In this document: in pieces, positions 46,336-53,674 of the stretch
Numbering within the stretch: the first letter of the stretch is position 1
Layout: every line of letters starts with the position of its first letter
Source of the DNA: an uncultured Flavobacteriaceae bacterium
GTDB taxonomy: Bacteria > Bacteroidota > Bacteroidia > Flavobacteriales > Flavobacteriaceae
Assembly: GCA_938092005.1 (NCBI GenBank)
Contig: CALKOU010000003.1
Span: 83,368 to 147,367, forward strand
Reading direction: 5' to 3'
Length of the DNA stretch: 64,000 nt
Notes under the pieces: model-generated
Databases searched by the model: none
Told to the model about the DNA's origin: nothing
The model's input: the letters and a program-made list of their open reading frames with translations, nothing else
Translations under genes and position numbers: made by a program

Positions 46336-46665
46336 ATGTTATTTTTTTGGCGCACGCTTCTTTCGTTTTGGCGTGATTCTGCTTACCGAAGTTTGCTTTT
46401 TGCTACCAATTTTTTTCTTGCTATTGGCACGGTTGCCTACCGCTTTATTGAGGGGTGGTCATGGCTGGATTCGCTTTATTTTTCTGTAATCACATTAACC
46501 ACCATTGGCTATGGCGATTTTTCACCACAAACTTCTCTAGGAAAGCTTTTTACCATGGCGTACATCATTATTGGAGTGGCCTTGATTTTGGGTTTTGTCA
46601 ATACACTTTTCTTGCACTACAAAGAGGAAAGTATTAAGAAGCGTAACAAAAAACACAAAAAATAA
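46336..46665 (+). CDS. Two-helix potassium channel
   Basis: A 109-aa protein with the pore architecture of KcsA-type channels: a first helix (about 17-35, LLFATNFFLAIGTVAYRF), a pore helix, the selectivity filter LTTIGYGDF (about 57) and a second helix (about 70-93, FTMAYIIIGVALILGFVNTLF), ending in a basic tail (KKRNKKHKK). It likely forms a tetramer conducting K+. The alkB gene starts at its stop codon (TAATG), so they are co-translated. Confidence 0.9.
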   Translation: MLFFWRTLLSFWRDSAYRSLLFATNFFLAIGTVAYRFIEGWSWLDSLYFSVITLTTIGYGDFSPQTSLGKLFTMAYIIIGVALILGFVNTLFLHYKEESIKKRNKKHKK

Positions 46666-47270
46666 TGCCTACGCTGTTTGATGTTTTTGAACCCAAACTG
46701 CCCAATGCCGCTATTCGGTATTACCCAAATTTTTTGAGTGAAAACGAAGCAAATGAACTTTATAACACATTGTATAGCGAAACACCTTGGCAAAACGATC
46801 CCATAACCGTTTTTGGCAAGACCTATCCGCAACCCCGCATGACTTCCCTGCACGGTCACACAACAGACCCTTATGGCTACTCAGGAATTGTGATGCAACC
46901 CAACCCGATGACAGCTTCTTTATTACAACTTGAAAAAAAACTAAAAGCATTTACAAGCGAGCCCTTTACAACAGTATTGCTAAACCTCTACCGCGACGGC
47001 AAGGACAGTAACGGTTGGCATGCCGATGATGAACCCGAATTGGGGGAAAATCCAGTTATTGCATCCGTGAGTTTGGGGGCTGAACGTTATTTTCACTTAA
47101 AACACAAGACAGACAAATCACAAAAACTAAAGTTTGCATTAGCACATGGAAGCCTACTATTGATGGAAGAAAGCACTCAGCATTATTGGAAACATCAAAT
47201 TGCTAAAACTGCTAGGGCTGTTGAGCCACGTATAAATCTAACTTTTAGAAAAGTGCTTACAACGCATTGA
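46665..47270 (+). CDS. alkB: AlkB-family 2-oxoglutarate-dependent dioxygenase
   Basis: Repairs alkylated bases in DNA or RNA by oxidative dealkylation. At 201 aa it is family length. The iron ligands are HADDEPELG (HxD, about 125) with a distal His in YWKHQIAK, and the 2-oxoglutarate-binding arginines are in RAVEPRINLTFRKV. PYGYSGIVM and TSLHGHTTDP are also typical of the ALKBH2/3-like group. It follows the channel gene with a TAATG overlap and overlaps the next convergent gene by 14 bp. Confidence 0.93.
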   Translation: MPTLFDVFEPKLPNAAIRYYPNFLSENEANELYNTLYSETPWQNDPITVFGKTYPQPRMTSLHGHTTDPYGYSGIVMQPNPMTASLLQLEKKLKAFTSEPFTTVLLNLYRDGKDSNGWHADDEPELGENPVIASVSLGAERYFHLKHKTDKSQKLKFALAHGSLLLMEESTQHYWKHQIAKTARAVEPRINLTFRKVLTTH

Positions 47271-47523
47271 TTTTAGCAATAAGCGCATTGCCTTTTTCTG
47301 TTAGCTCATCTTGAATAGCACGAAAGTGTGCTTTCTTATTGGCAACATCTTTTTGGTGAATCTTAACATTAAAAGCATCAAAGGCACTAATCGCCTCGTC
47401 AATAATAGCGGCGGTGGCTGCCTTGTCTGCACTGGGGTTTTCTTTTTCCCAGTCCATTGCCATTTCAATAATTTCACCTAACACATGGTTGATGTCTTTT
47501 TTTATATCACGAATAGAAGCCAT
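47257..47523 (-). CDS. Conserved small helical protein, unknown
   Basis: An 88-aa protein, almost entirely charged helices (MASIRDIKKDINHVLGEIIEMAMDWEKENPSADKAAT). There is no signal peptide or membrane segment. It lies 11 bases after queD and shares its strand, so it is probably the end of the idi-queD operon. I do not recognise a family. Its 3' end overlaps alkB by 14 bp. Confidence 0.75.
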   Translation of the reverse strand: MASIRDIKKDINHVLGEIIEMAMDWEKENPSADKAATAAIIDEAISAFDAFNVKIHQKDVANKKAHFRAIQDELTEKGNALIAKINAL

Positions 47524-47534
47524 AGATTTTAATT

Positions 47535-47951
47535 TTAGTTTGGCCCTGAGAACTGCACATAGTTCCGGGGAGTTTCGTATAAAGTTACAGATAAATCATG
47601 TGCTACTGTAATGTGGGGTCGTAATTTATCCCATATCACAACGGCAATATTTTCAGCTGTTGGAATAAGCGAAGCAAATTCAGGCACCTGTTCATTTAGG
47701 TTTTTATGATCAAAAGCATCCTCAATATGCGCCTTGATCAAATCTTTAAGCACTTTCATATCCATAACGTAACCTGTTTCAGCATCAATTTCGCCTGTAA
47801 CAGAAACAATAAGCTCGTAGTTGTGTCCGTGAAAAAAAGGATTGCTGCATTTATCAAAAATAGCTTCATTTTGACTGTCGCTCCAATCTTTTCTATAGAG
47901 GCGATGTGCCGCATTAAAGTGTGCCTTTCGGCTAACGGTTACTTTATTCAT
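47535..47951 (-). CDS. queD: 6-pyruvoyl-tetrahydropterin/6-carboxytetrahydropterin synthase
   Basis: A 138-aa zinc-dependent enzyme acting on dihydroneopterin triphosphate, either for queuosine/7-deazaguanine (QueD) or for biopterin synthesis. The zinc histidines are in HFNAAHRLY and FFHGHNYELIVSV; the catalytic Cys is in KCSNPFFHGHNY (the CxxxHGH pattern). LDHKNLNEQVP and PTAENIAVVIWDKL also match. No other queuosine genes are in the window, so the pathway is left open. It overlaps idi by 4 bp (ATGA). Confidence 0.9.
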   Translation of the reverse strand: MNKVTVSRKAHFNAAHRLYRKDWSDSQNEAIFDKCSNPFFHGHNYELIVSVTGEIDAETGYVMDMKVLKDLIKAHIEDAFDHKNLNEQVPEFASLIPTAENIAVVIWDKLRPHITVAHDLSVTLYETPRNYVQFSGPN

Positions 47952-48466
47952 TGCAATTTTATTTGTTCGAAGAACTTTTCAAAGATAATAATAAACCAGA
48001 CGGTATAGCTATCAGGATTTTTTTTAATATCGGCACGAACATGCTCAAGTGGCATCCATTTCCAGCTGGCAACCTCATCAGGATTTATATCAGGAACTTC
48101 GTTGTAATGTCCAATCATGACATGATCCAATTCATGTTCCGTTAAGCCATTATCAAAAGGGGCTTTGTAAATAAAAGAAGTGACTTCTTGTAGCTCGGTA
48201 ACAAAACCCATTTCTTCATATAAACGACGTTTTCCAGCCGCTAGGTTCGTTTCTCCATCGCGCTGATGACTACAACAAGTGTTGGTCCATAAGCCTGGAG
48301 AATGATATTTGTGTAACGCTCGTTGTTGTAGCATAAGTTCCCCTTTATCATTAAGAATAAAAACTGAGAACGCTCGGTGTAACACTCCTTTTTCATGAGC
48401 TTCCATTTTGGGCATCAGACCCACTGGATTATCTGCGATGTCAACTAAAACAACTTGTTCTTCCAT
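47948..48466 (-). CDS. idi: Isopentenyl-diphosphate delta-isomerase (type 1)
   Basis: Interconverts isopentenyl and dimethylallyl diphosphate for isoprenoid synthesis. The 172-aa Nudix-fold protein has GLWTNTCCSHQRDGETNLAAGKRRLYEEMGF (about 59-90), which contains the catalytic Cys and Nudix-like box, and EHELDHVMIG with metal ligands. It heads a three-gene operon with queD and the small helical protein. TACTTTTA about 8 bases before the start is one base off the -7 consensus. Confidence 0.95.
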   Translation of the reverse strand: MEEQVVLVDIADNPVGLMPKMEAHEKGVLHRAFSVFILNDKGELMLQQRALHKYHSPGLWTNTCCSHQRDGETNLAAGKRRLYEEMGFVTELQEVTSFIYKAPFDNGLTEHELDHVMIGHYNEVPDINPDEVASWKWMPLEHVRADIKKNPDSYTVWFIIIFEKFFEQIKLQ

Positions 48467-48518
48467 ATAAAAATTAAAAGTACAAAAAACTTATGGCCAA
48501 CGGCTATAAATAAATTGA

Positions 48519-48526
48519 TATATTTG
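48519..48526 (+). promoter_or_regulatory. -7 promoter box TATATTTG of metalloprotease gene
   Basis: TATATTTG matches TAnnTTTG exactly, 19 nt before the ATG of the T9SS metalloprotease. No TTG is seen at the expected upstream distance. Confidence 0.5.
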
Positions 48527-48545
48527 ATGTACCAAATCTTATTAA

Positions 48546-50369
48546 ATGAAACAACTCTTAACACTCTTAGCCGTTTCACTACCTCTTTTTATTTTTTCTC
48601 AGGTACAGCTTTTAGACAATATTCCTCTTCAAAAACAAGTAGCCATTGCTGATGTGATTGTCGAAGGTAAAGTAATCAACGAGGTCTCTTACTGGGATGT
48701 GGATCACAAAAACATTTATACGGTTCACACGTTGGAAGTTAGCAAAATGCACAAGGGAGGTATCACGTCAGAAATACATCTTGTAAGTCTTGGTGGTACT
48801 ATTGGGCTTAAGTCTCACATTGTGCGTCCCGCACTAAAACTCCCCGTAAATACTGTTGGTGTTTTTGTGGTAAAAAATGCACCCATAGCACTAGAGGGAT
48901 TCCCCTCTGACAAGCCAACATATAAAAGTGTTGGGCTAAGCCAAGGTGTATATCGATACAATTTAAAAAAAGGAACGGTAACAAATCCATTTTTAAAATT
49001 CTCAAATCACAAAAAACTAGAGGATACCTTAACATTGTTAACAGAAAGCAAAGCCATACCACTAAAAGAAGTGGACTACTTTAAAACTGAAGAAGAAAGC
49101 ATCAAAAAAAAAAGCGTTTTTGGTGTAAAAAAAGTTCAGATTAATGCCTTAAGCCCAACACAAATAGCTGCTGGAAACAACTCTGTTTTAACCATTAGTG
49201 GTACTAATTTTGGCACCAGCCTTGGAACAGTGCGTTTTAAAAACGCAGATGATGGCGGTGCTACTACCATTGAAGCCCTAGAAACAAATATTGTGAGTTG
49301 GACAGACACCGAAATAAAAATTAAAGTGCCGAGCGGTGCTGGTTCTGGGGCTGTGGAAGTGGAAACAAGCGCAGGGGTTAGCTTTTCTTTTCCAGGACTA
49401 GAGGTCACACATAACTACATTACTTTTAGGTATAGAAATGATGATATTCAAGGCGGAGAAAAACTTGAATACCATATTCATCACATTGGCTCACACACCC
49501 CAACTGACGATGAGATCACCACCACTGGTAATTTTGAAAACGGTGCTTATACCTTTAACTATCATACTGACTTTAAAAGCAACGCTGCTGCGGTTGACGC
49601 TTTTAAAAGCGGCTTTGAACCCATAGTGTGTAACGCAGGTTCTAAATTTACCATCAGTGATGCAACAACAGATGCTAAACTAGCAGACGACAATATCAAT
49701 TCAATTTCTTTTGACACTACCGATGCGGGTGTTTTGGGTTTTGTTGTTGGTAGAGCTTATGCTTATATATTACAAGATACTGTTACGCTAGAGTACTTCC
49801 TTTACTTCTATTATTATGAGTTAGATTATGTATTCAACCCTGATATAAGTTGGGATTTTGACGGAGATGCAACATTTTTTGAATATGACTTTAATGCAGT
49901 AGTGCGGCATGAAACAGGACACGCAGCAGGGCTGGGTCATGTGATCAACAACGCTGAAATTATGCATTATGCTATTGGTTCAGGCCCAAATGATAACACC
50001 ACTTCTGAACCCATATATGACCCTGCGAAAGCTAAAATAACGTTTGATAAAGCAGCTTTTATTCCGTCCATACTCCCTATTACAGCAACAGATTTTTCGG
50101 ATTGCTATACGCTAAGTGTAGTAAGTCCAACGCAGCGTAGCATAACTGCCTACCCAAATCCAGCTACCGAAAGCGTTATCTTGAATGCCAGCCAACCCAT
50201 ACATTCCGTTACTATTTATACATTAACCGGCAAACTGTTAAACCAAATTAATGTTAAAAACAGCTATGAATTGCGTTTGAATGTGAACGATATGCCATCG
50301 GGGCAGTATTTTATTATTGTTCAATTTGAGGATAAGCAAGAGGTGGTGCGTTTTATAAAAAGCAATTGA
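48546..50369 (+). CDS. Secreted T9SS metalloprotease with IPT/TIG domain
   Basis: A 607-aa surface or secreted protease. Signal peptide 1-19 (MKQLLTLLAVSLPLFIFSQ), an N-terminal beta-rich region (about 20-190), an IPT/TIG domain (about 198-280, INALSPTQIAAGNNSVLTISGTNFG), then a catalytic region with HETGHAAGLGH (HExxHxxGxxH, about 456) and the Met-turn AEIMHYAIG, the metzincin (matrixin-like) signature. A T9SS tail closes it (about 535-607, AYPNPATESVIL...MPSGQYFIIVQF). The fold order is clear; the substrate is not. Confidence 0.9.
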   Translation: MKQLLTLLAVSLPLFIFSQVQLLDNIPLQKQVAIADVIVEGKVINEVSYWDVDHKNIYTVHTLEVSKMHKGGITSEIHLVSLGGTIGLKSHIVRPALKLPVNTVGVFVVKNAPIALEGFPSDKPTYKSVGLSQGVYRYNLKKGTVTNPFLKFSNHKKLEDTLTLLTESKAIPLKEVDYFKTEEESIKKKSVFGVKKVQINALSPTQIAAGNNSVLTISGTNFGTSLGTVRFKNADDGGATTIEALETNIVSWTDTEIKIKVPSGAGSGAVEVETSAGVSFSFPGLEVTHNYITFRYRNDDIQGGEKLEYHIHHIGSHTPTDDEITTTGNFENGAYTFNYHTDFKSNAAAVDAFKSGFEPIVCNAGSKFTISDATTDAKLADDNINSISFDTTDAGVLGFVVGRAYAYILQDTVTLEYFLYFYYYELDYVFNPDISWDFDGDATFFEYDFNAVVRHETGHAAGLGHVINNAEIMHYAIGSGPNDNTTSEPIYDPAKAKITFDKAAFIPSILPITATDFSDCYTLSVVSPTQRSITAYPNPATESVILNASQPIHSVTIYTLTGKLLNQINVKNSYELRLNVNDMPSGQYFIIVQFEDKQEVVRFIKSN

Positions 50370-50410
50370 TATTATTATTCCAAAACCTCAAGGGTTTACC
50401 AAAACCGTGG

Positions 50411-50418
50411 TATTTTTG
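50411..50418 (+). promoter_or_regulatory. -7 promoter box TATTTTTG of prfC
   Basis: TATTTTTG matches TAnnTTTG and ends 5 nt before the prfC ATG, implying a near-leaderless mRNA. No TTG at the matching upstream distance. Confidence 0.58.
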
Positions 50419-50423
50419 CACCT

Positions 50424-52010
50424 ATGAGTTTTTTGGAAGAAATAGCACGCAGACGCACCTTTGGTATCATTTCGCATCCCGATGCGGGAAAGACAACACT
50501 TACAGAAAAACTACTCCTTTTTGGAGGTGCCATTCAAGAAGCAGGTGCTGTAAAGTCCAATAAAATAAAGAAAACAGCCACCAGTGACTTTATGGAAATC
50601 GAACGCCAACGTGGCATTTCGGTTGCTACTTCGGTGTTAGCGTTCTTATACAAAAACAAAAAAATAAACATTCTTGATACGCCTGGGCACAAAGATTTTG
50701 CCGAAGACACCTTCCGCACCCTCACAGCCGTTGATAGCGTGATTGTCGTGATTGACGTTGCAAAAGGTGTTGAGGAACAGACCGAAAAACTCGTATCGGT
50801 GTGTCGTATGCGAAATATTCCGATCATTGTTTTTATCAATAAACTCGACCGAGAAGGAAAAGACGCTTTTGATCTCTTAGACGAAGTGGAGCAAAAACTT
50901 GGGCTTACTACTGTTCCTTTGAGTTTCCCCATTGGAATGGGCTATGATTTTCAAGGCATCTACAACTTATGGAGAAACAACATTCGTCTTTTTGACGAAG
51001 AAAGCAAGACCACGGTTAGTGACAGCAACCTTGTTGATCGTTTGAGCGATCCGTTTTTAGAAAAAACGATTGGCGAGACTGCAAAAGCCACGTTGGAGGA
51101 AGAAATAGAATTAGTTCGTGAGGTCTATCCAACTTTTGACAGAGAAGCATACCTTAACGGTACGCAACATCCTGTATTTTTTGGCTCTGCCTTGAATAAT
51201 TTTGGGGTACAAGAATTACTTGACTGTTTTGTGGATATTGCACCGCCACCCCTCCCCAAAACAAGTGAAGAACGCACCATTGCGCCAGACGAAAATTCCT
51301 TTTCTGGGTTTGTCTTTAAAATTCACGCCAACATGGATCCCAAACACCGCGATCGATTGGCATTTATTAAAATCGTATCGGGAACCTTTACACGAAATGT
51401 ACCTTACCTTCACGTACGTCACAATAAAAAACTTAAATTCAGCAGTCCAAATGCGTTTTTTGCGGATAAAAAAGAGATCGTTGACGTGTCTTATCCCGGG
51501 GATATTGTGGGACTTCATGACACCGGAAATTTTAAAATTGGCGACACACTTACTTCTGGAGAGCGCATTCACTTTAGAGGGATACCGAGCTTTTCGCCCG
51601 AGCATTTTAGGTATATCAATAATGCCGATCCGATGAAGGCAAAACAGCTCAATAAGGGCATCGACCAGTTGATGGACGAAGGAGTTGCGCAGCTATTTAC
51701 CCTAGAGCTAAACGGACGTAAGGTAGTAGGCACCGTGGGCGCATTACAGTTTGATGTAATTCAATATCGTTTAGAACATGAGTATGGTGCCAGCTGTACG
51801 TATGAAAATCTAAACGTACACAAAGCATGTTGGGTGGAAGTAAAAGAAGCGGGCGAAACGGATTTCGCTGACTTTAAGCGAACCAAGTCCAAGTTTTTAG
51901 CAAAAGACAAACAAGGACAATTGGTATTCTTAGCAGATTCTGCCTTTACCCTGCAAATGACCCAAAGCAAATACCCTGGCATTAGCTTTCACGCAACTTC
52001 GGAGTTTTAG
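50424..52010 (+). CDS. prfC: Peptide chain release factor 3
   Basis: GTPase that recycles class I release factors after termination. The 528-aa protein has the translational GTPase motifs SHPDAGKTTLTEKLL (P-loop, about 17), DTPGHKDFAEDTFR and FINKLDREGKD, and RGISVATSVL for switch I. The C-terminal domains show the RF3-specific VGALQFDVIQYRLEHEYGA (about 435). The start is MSFLEEIARRRTFGIISH. It is monocistronic here, with a terminator-like stem before dps. Confidence 0.96.
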   Translation: MSFLEEIARRRTFGIISHPDAGKTTLTEKLLLFGGAIQEAGAVKSNKIKKTATSDFMEIERQRGISVATSVLAFLYKNKKINILDTPGHKDFAEDTFRTLTAVDSVIVVIDVAKGVEEQTEKLVSVCRMRNIPIIVFINKLDREGKDAFDLLDEVEQKLGLTTVPLSFPIGMGYDFQGIYNLWRNNIRLFDEESKTTVSDSNLVDRLSDPFLEKTIGETAKATLEEEIELVREVYPTFDREAYLNGTQHPVFFGSALNNFGVQELLDCFVDIAPPPLPKTSEERTIAPDENSFSGFVFKIHANMDPKHRDRLAFIKIVSGTFTRNVPYLHVRHNKKLKFSSPNAFFADKKEIVDVSYPGDIVGLHDTGNFKIGDTLTSGERIHFRGIPSFSPEHFRYINNADPMKAKQLNKGIDQLMDEGVAQLFTLELNGRKVVGTVGALQFDVIQYRLEHEYGASCTYENLNVHKACWVEVKEAGETDFADFKRTKSKFLAKDKQGQLVFLADSAFTLQMTQSKYPGISFHATSEF

Positions 52011-52095
52011 GATTTTTTGCTACATTAGCATTGAACAACCCCAAACCTGTTCATATAAGAAAAGTAGCAGCTAAAGTAGCGTACGTATTTTGTAT

Positions 52096-52119
52096 TACCT
52101 TTTTTGGGGTATTTTTTTA
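52096..52119 (+). terminator. Weak terminator-like stem after prfC
   Basis: TACC-ttttttg-GGTA followed by T7 sits about 90 bases after prfC. The stem is short, but ACCCC in the upstream sequence (52037-52041) could extend it. It may end prfC transcription before dps. Confidence 0.4.
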
Positions 52120-52137
52120 ACTTAAAATAATGTACCC

Positions 52138-52611
52138 ATGAAAACCCATAACAACATTGGACTTGACACACAAAAATGTAAGGAACTAGCACATGCGCTT
52201 AATGACTTACTTGCTAATTATACCGTTTTTTATCAAAATTTACGCGGATTCCATTGGAATATCCAAGGGGAAAAATTCTTTGAACTGCACGAAAAATTTG
52301 AAGAATTGTATAACGACTTTTTTGAGAAAATAGATGAAGTAGCCGAGCGAATATTAACGCTTGGGCATGCGCCACAACACAAAAGCTCCGACTATCTAAA
52401 AATAGCTCAAATCAGCGAAAGCAATGAAGTTAGCAATGGAACTAAAGCCATTAAGGAAATTCTTGATGGATTTACAATACTGCTAAGCAAAGAGCGGCAT
52501 ATTCTTAATCTTTCTGGTGAGATTGATGATGAAGGTACCAATGCTCAAATGAGCGACTATATTCGAGAACAAGAAAAACTTGTTTGGATGTATTCTGCTT
52601 ACTTAAATTAA
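52138..52611 (+). CDS. dps: Dps-family DNA-binding ferritin-like protein
   Basis: A 157-aa ferritin-like protein that stores iron and protects DNA during stress. The ferroxidase site at the dimer interface is seen in NLRGFHWNIQGEKFFELHEKFEELYNDFFEKIDEVAERI (His and Asp/Glu ligands). The five-helix fold is complete. It has no long basic N-terminal tail, so DNA binding is less certain than iron oxidation. A terminator follows. Confidence 0.93.
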   Translation: MKTHNNIGLDTQKCKELAHALNDLLANYTVFYQNLRGFHWNIQGEKFFELHEKFEELYNDFFEKIDEVAERILTLGHAPQHKSSDYLKIAQISESNEVSNGTKAIKEILDGFTILLSKERHILNLSGEIDDEGTNAQMSDYIREQEKLVWMYSAYLN

Positions 52612-52627
52612 AATGTAAGAAAAATAT

Positions 52628-52656
52628 AAACCCTCCAATTGGAGGGTTTTAACTTT
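52628..52656 (+). terminator. Intrinsic terminator of dps
   Basis: AAACCCTCC-aatt-GGAGGGTTTT is a 9-bp stem followed by T residues interrupted by AAC. It sits 17 bases after the dps stop. Confidence 0.8.
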
Positions 52657-52666
52657 TATCAAAATA

Positions 52667-53323
52667 ATGATGCGTATTCCAAAAGTGATTTACCAAACCT
52701 TTAAAACTTCAAAGGTGCCGCTTATAACCAAGTGGCATATCTGGAGGATGAAAAAAAGAAACCCAGAATACGCTTACCAGTTCTATGATGACGCTATGAT
52801 AGAAGATTTTATTCAAAATTCGTTTGAAAAGGACGTATTTGAATTGTATAAAAAAATAAATATCGGGGCAGCAAAAGCAGATTTTTTTAGATATGCCATC
52901 CTATATAAGAAAGGCGGCGTATACTTAGATATCGACAGCATGTTTCTCACCAAAATAGATGAAATCATAACACCCGAAGATAGTGCCGTAATTTCATTAG
53001 AAACACATGGTGTTAACTACGTGCAATGGGCGTTATTTTTTGAAGCAGGGCACCCATTTTTAAAAGAGACCTTAACGCAAATTATCGAGAACATCAAAAC
53101 AAACAAATACCCAAAAGATGTTTATCGCATGACGGGACCAGAAGTGTTTACTATGGCCATAAAAAAATGTAAAGAGGCAGCTGCGGTTCACTACAGAGAA
53201 ATTGGCGCAGATTATGACAAAAAAGCAAAATTTAGTTACCCTATGAGTAAATTTTTCTTGTACGGTTTTTCAAGAAAAACCCACTGGCGCAACCAATCAA
53301 AAACAAAAAACGTATTGAAATAA
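52667..53323 (+). CDS. DXD-motif glycosyltransferase (GT32-like)
   Basis: A 218-aa glycosyltransferase of the capsular/OCH1-like sugar-binding group. IPKVIYQTFKTSKVPLITKWHIW opens the fold; YDDAMIEDFI and AKADFFRYAILYKKGGVYLDID contain the DXD (DID, about 88) metal/nucleotide site. It ends SRKTHWRNQSKTKNVLK. The start is the second of two overlapping ATGs (MMRIPKV) within the dps terminator's downstream sequence. The acceptor is unknown. Confidence 0.85.
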   Translation: MMRIPKVIYQTFKTSKVPLITKWHIWRMKKRNPEYAYQFYDDAMIEDFIQNSFEKDVFELYKKINIGAAKADFFRYAILYKKGGVYLDIDSMFLTKIDEIITPEDSAVISLETHGVNYVQWALFFEAGHPFLKETLTQIIENIKTNKYPKDVYRMTGPEVFTMAIKKCKEAAAVHYREIGADYDKKAKFSYPMSKFFLYGFSRKTHWRNQSKTKNVLK

Positions 53324-53330
53324 GCGTATA

Positions 53331-53363
53331 AAAAAACCCTCCTGGTGGAGGGTTTTGTTTTTT
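53331..53363. terminator. Bidirectional terminator between converging genes
   Basis: AAAACCCTCC-tggt-GGAGGGTTTT is a 10-bp perfect stem flanked by A runs on the left and T runs on the right, so it can end both the glycosyltransferase (plus) and the rpoC-DUF3467 operon (minus). It shares its arms (ACCCTCC/GGAGGGT) with the dps terminator. Confidence 0.85.
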
Positions 53364-53674
53364 TAGGCTTCGCCTGTTGGACCAAAGTTAAGGGGTATGG
53401 GCGGTTGCTCATAGTCTTTAACCTCTCCGTGGGCGGCTTCAAAACGCTGTACGTTCTCACCTAATGCTTTAAGAAAACGTTTGGCATGCTGTGGCGTTAA
53501 AATAATACGCGAACGTACTTTTGCCTTTGGCGCACCAGGCATGATATTAATGAAATCTACCACAAACTCAGACGCCGAATGGTTAATAATCGCCAAGTTT
53601 GAATAGGTACCTTGAGCCATTTCTGGGTCAAGCTCAATATTAATACTGCCTTCTTTTTTTGTTTTCTCACTCAT
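53363..53674 (-). CDS. DUF3467 protein
   Basis: A 103-aa small protein of the DUF3467 family, which is widely found after rpoC in Bacteroidota. The conserved parts are YSNLAIINHSASEFVVDFINIMPGAPKAKVRSRIILTPQHAKRFLKAL. Its start overlaps the rpoC stop (TAATG), so it is translated together with the polymerase subunit. Function is unknown; a role linked to RNA polymerase or ribosomes is only suggested by position. Confidence 0.92.
   Translation of the reverse strand: MSEKTKKEGSINIELDPEMAQGTYSNLAIINHSASEFVVDFINIMPGAPKAKVRSRIILTPQHAKRFLKALGENVQRFEAAHGEVKDYEQPPIPLNFGPTGEA

Noticed and set aside
50534-50932. 132-aa minus-strand ORF opposite prfC
   Set aside because: Antisense of conserved GTPase motifs; serine-rich and without domain similarity.
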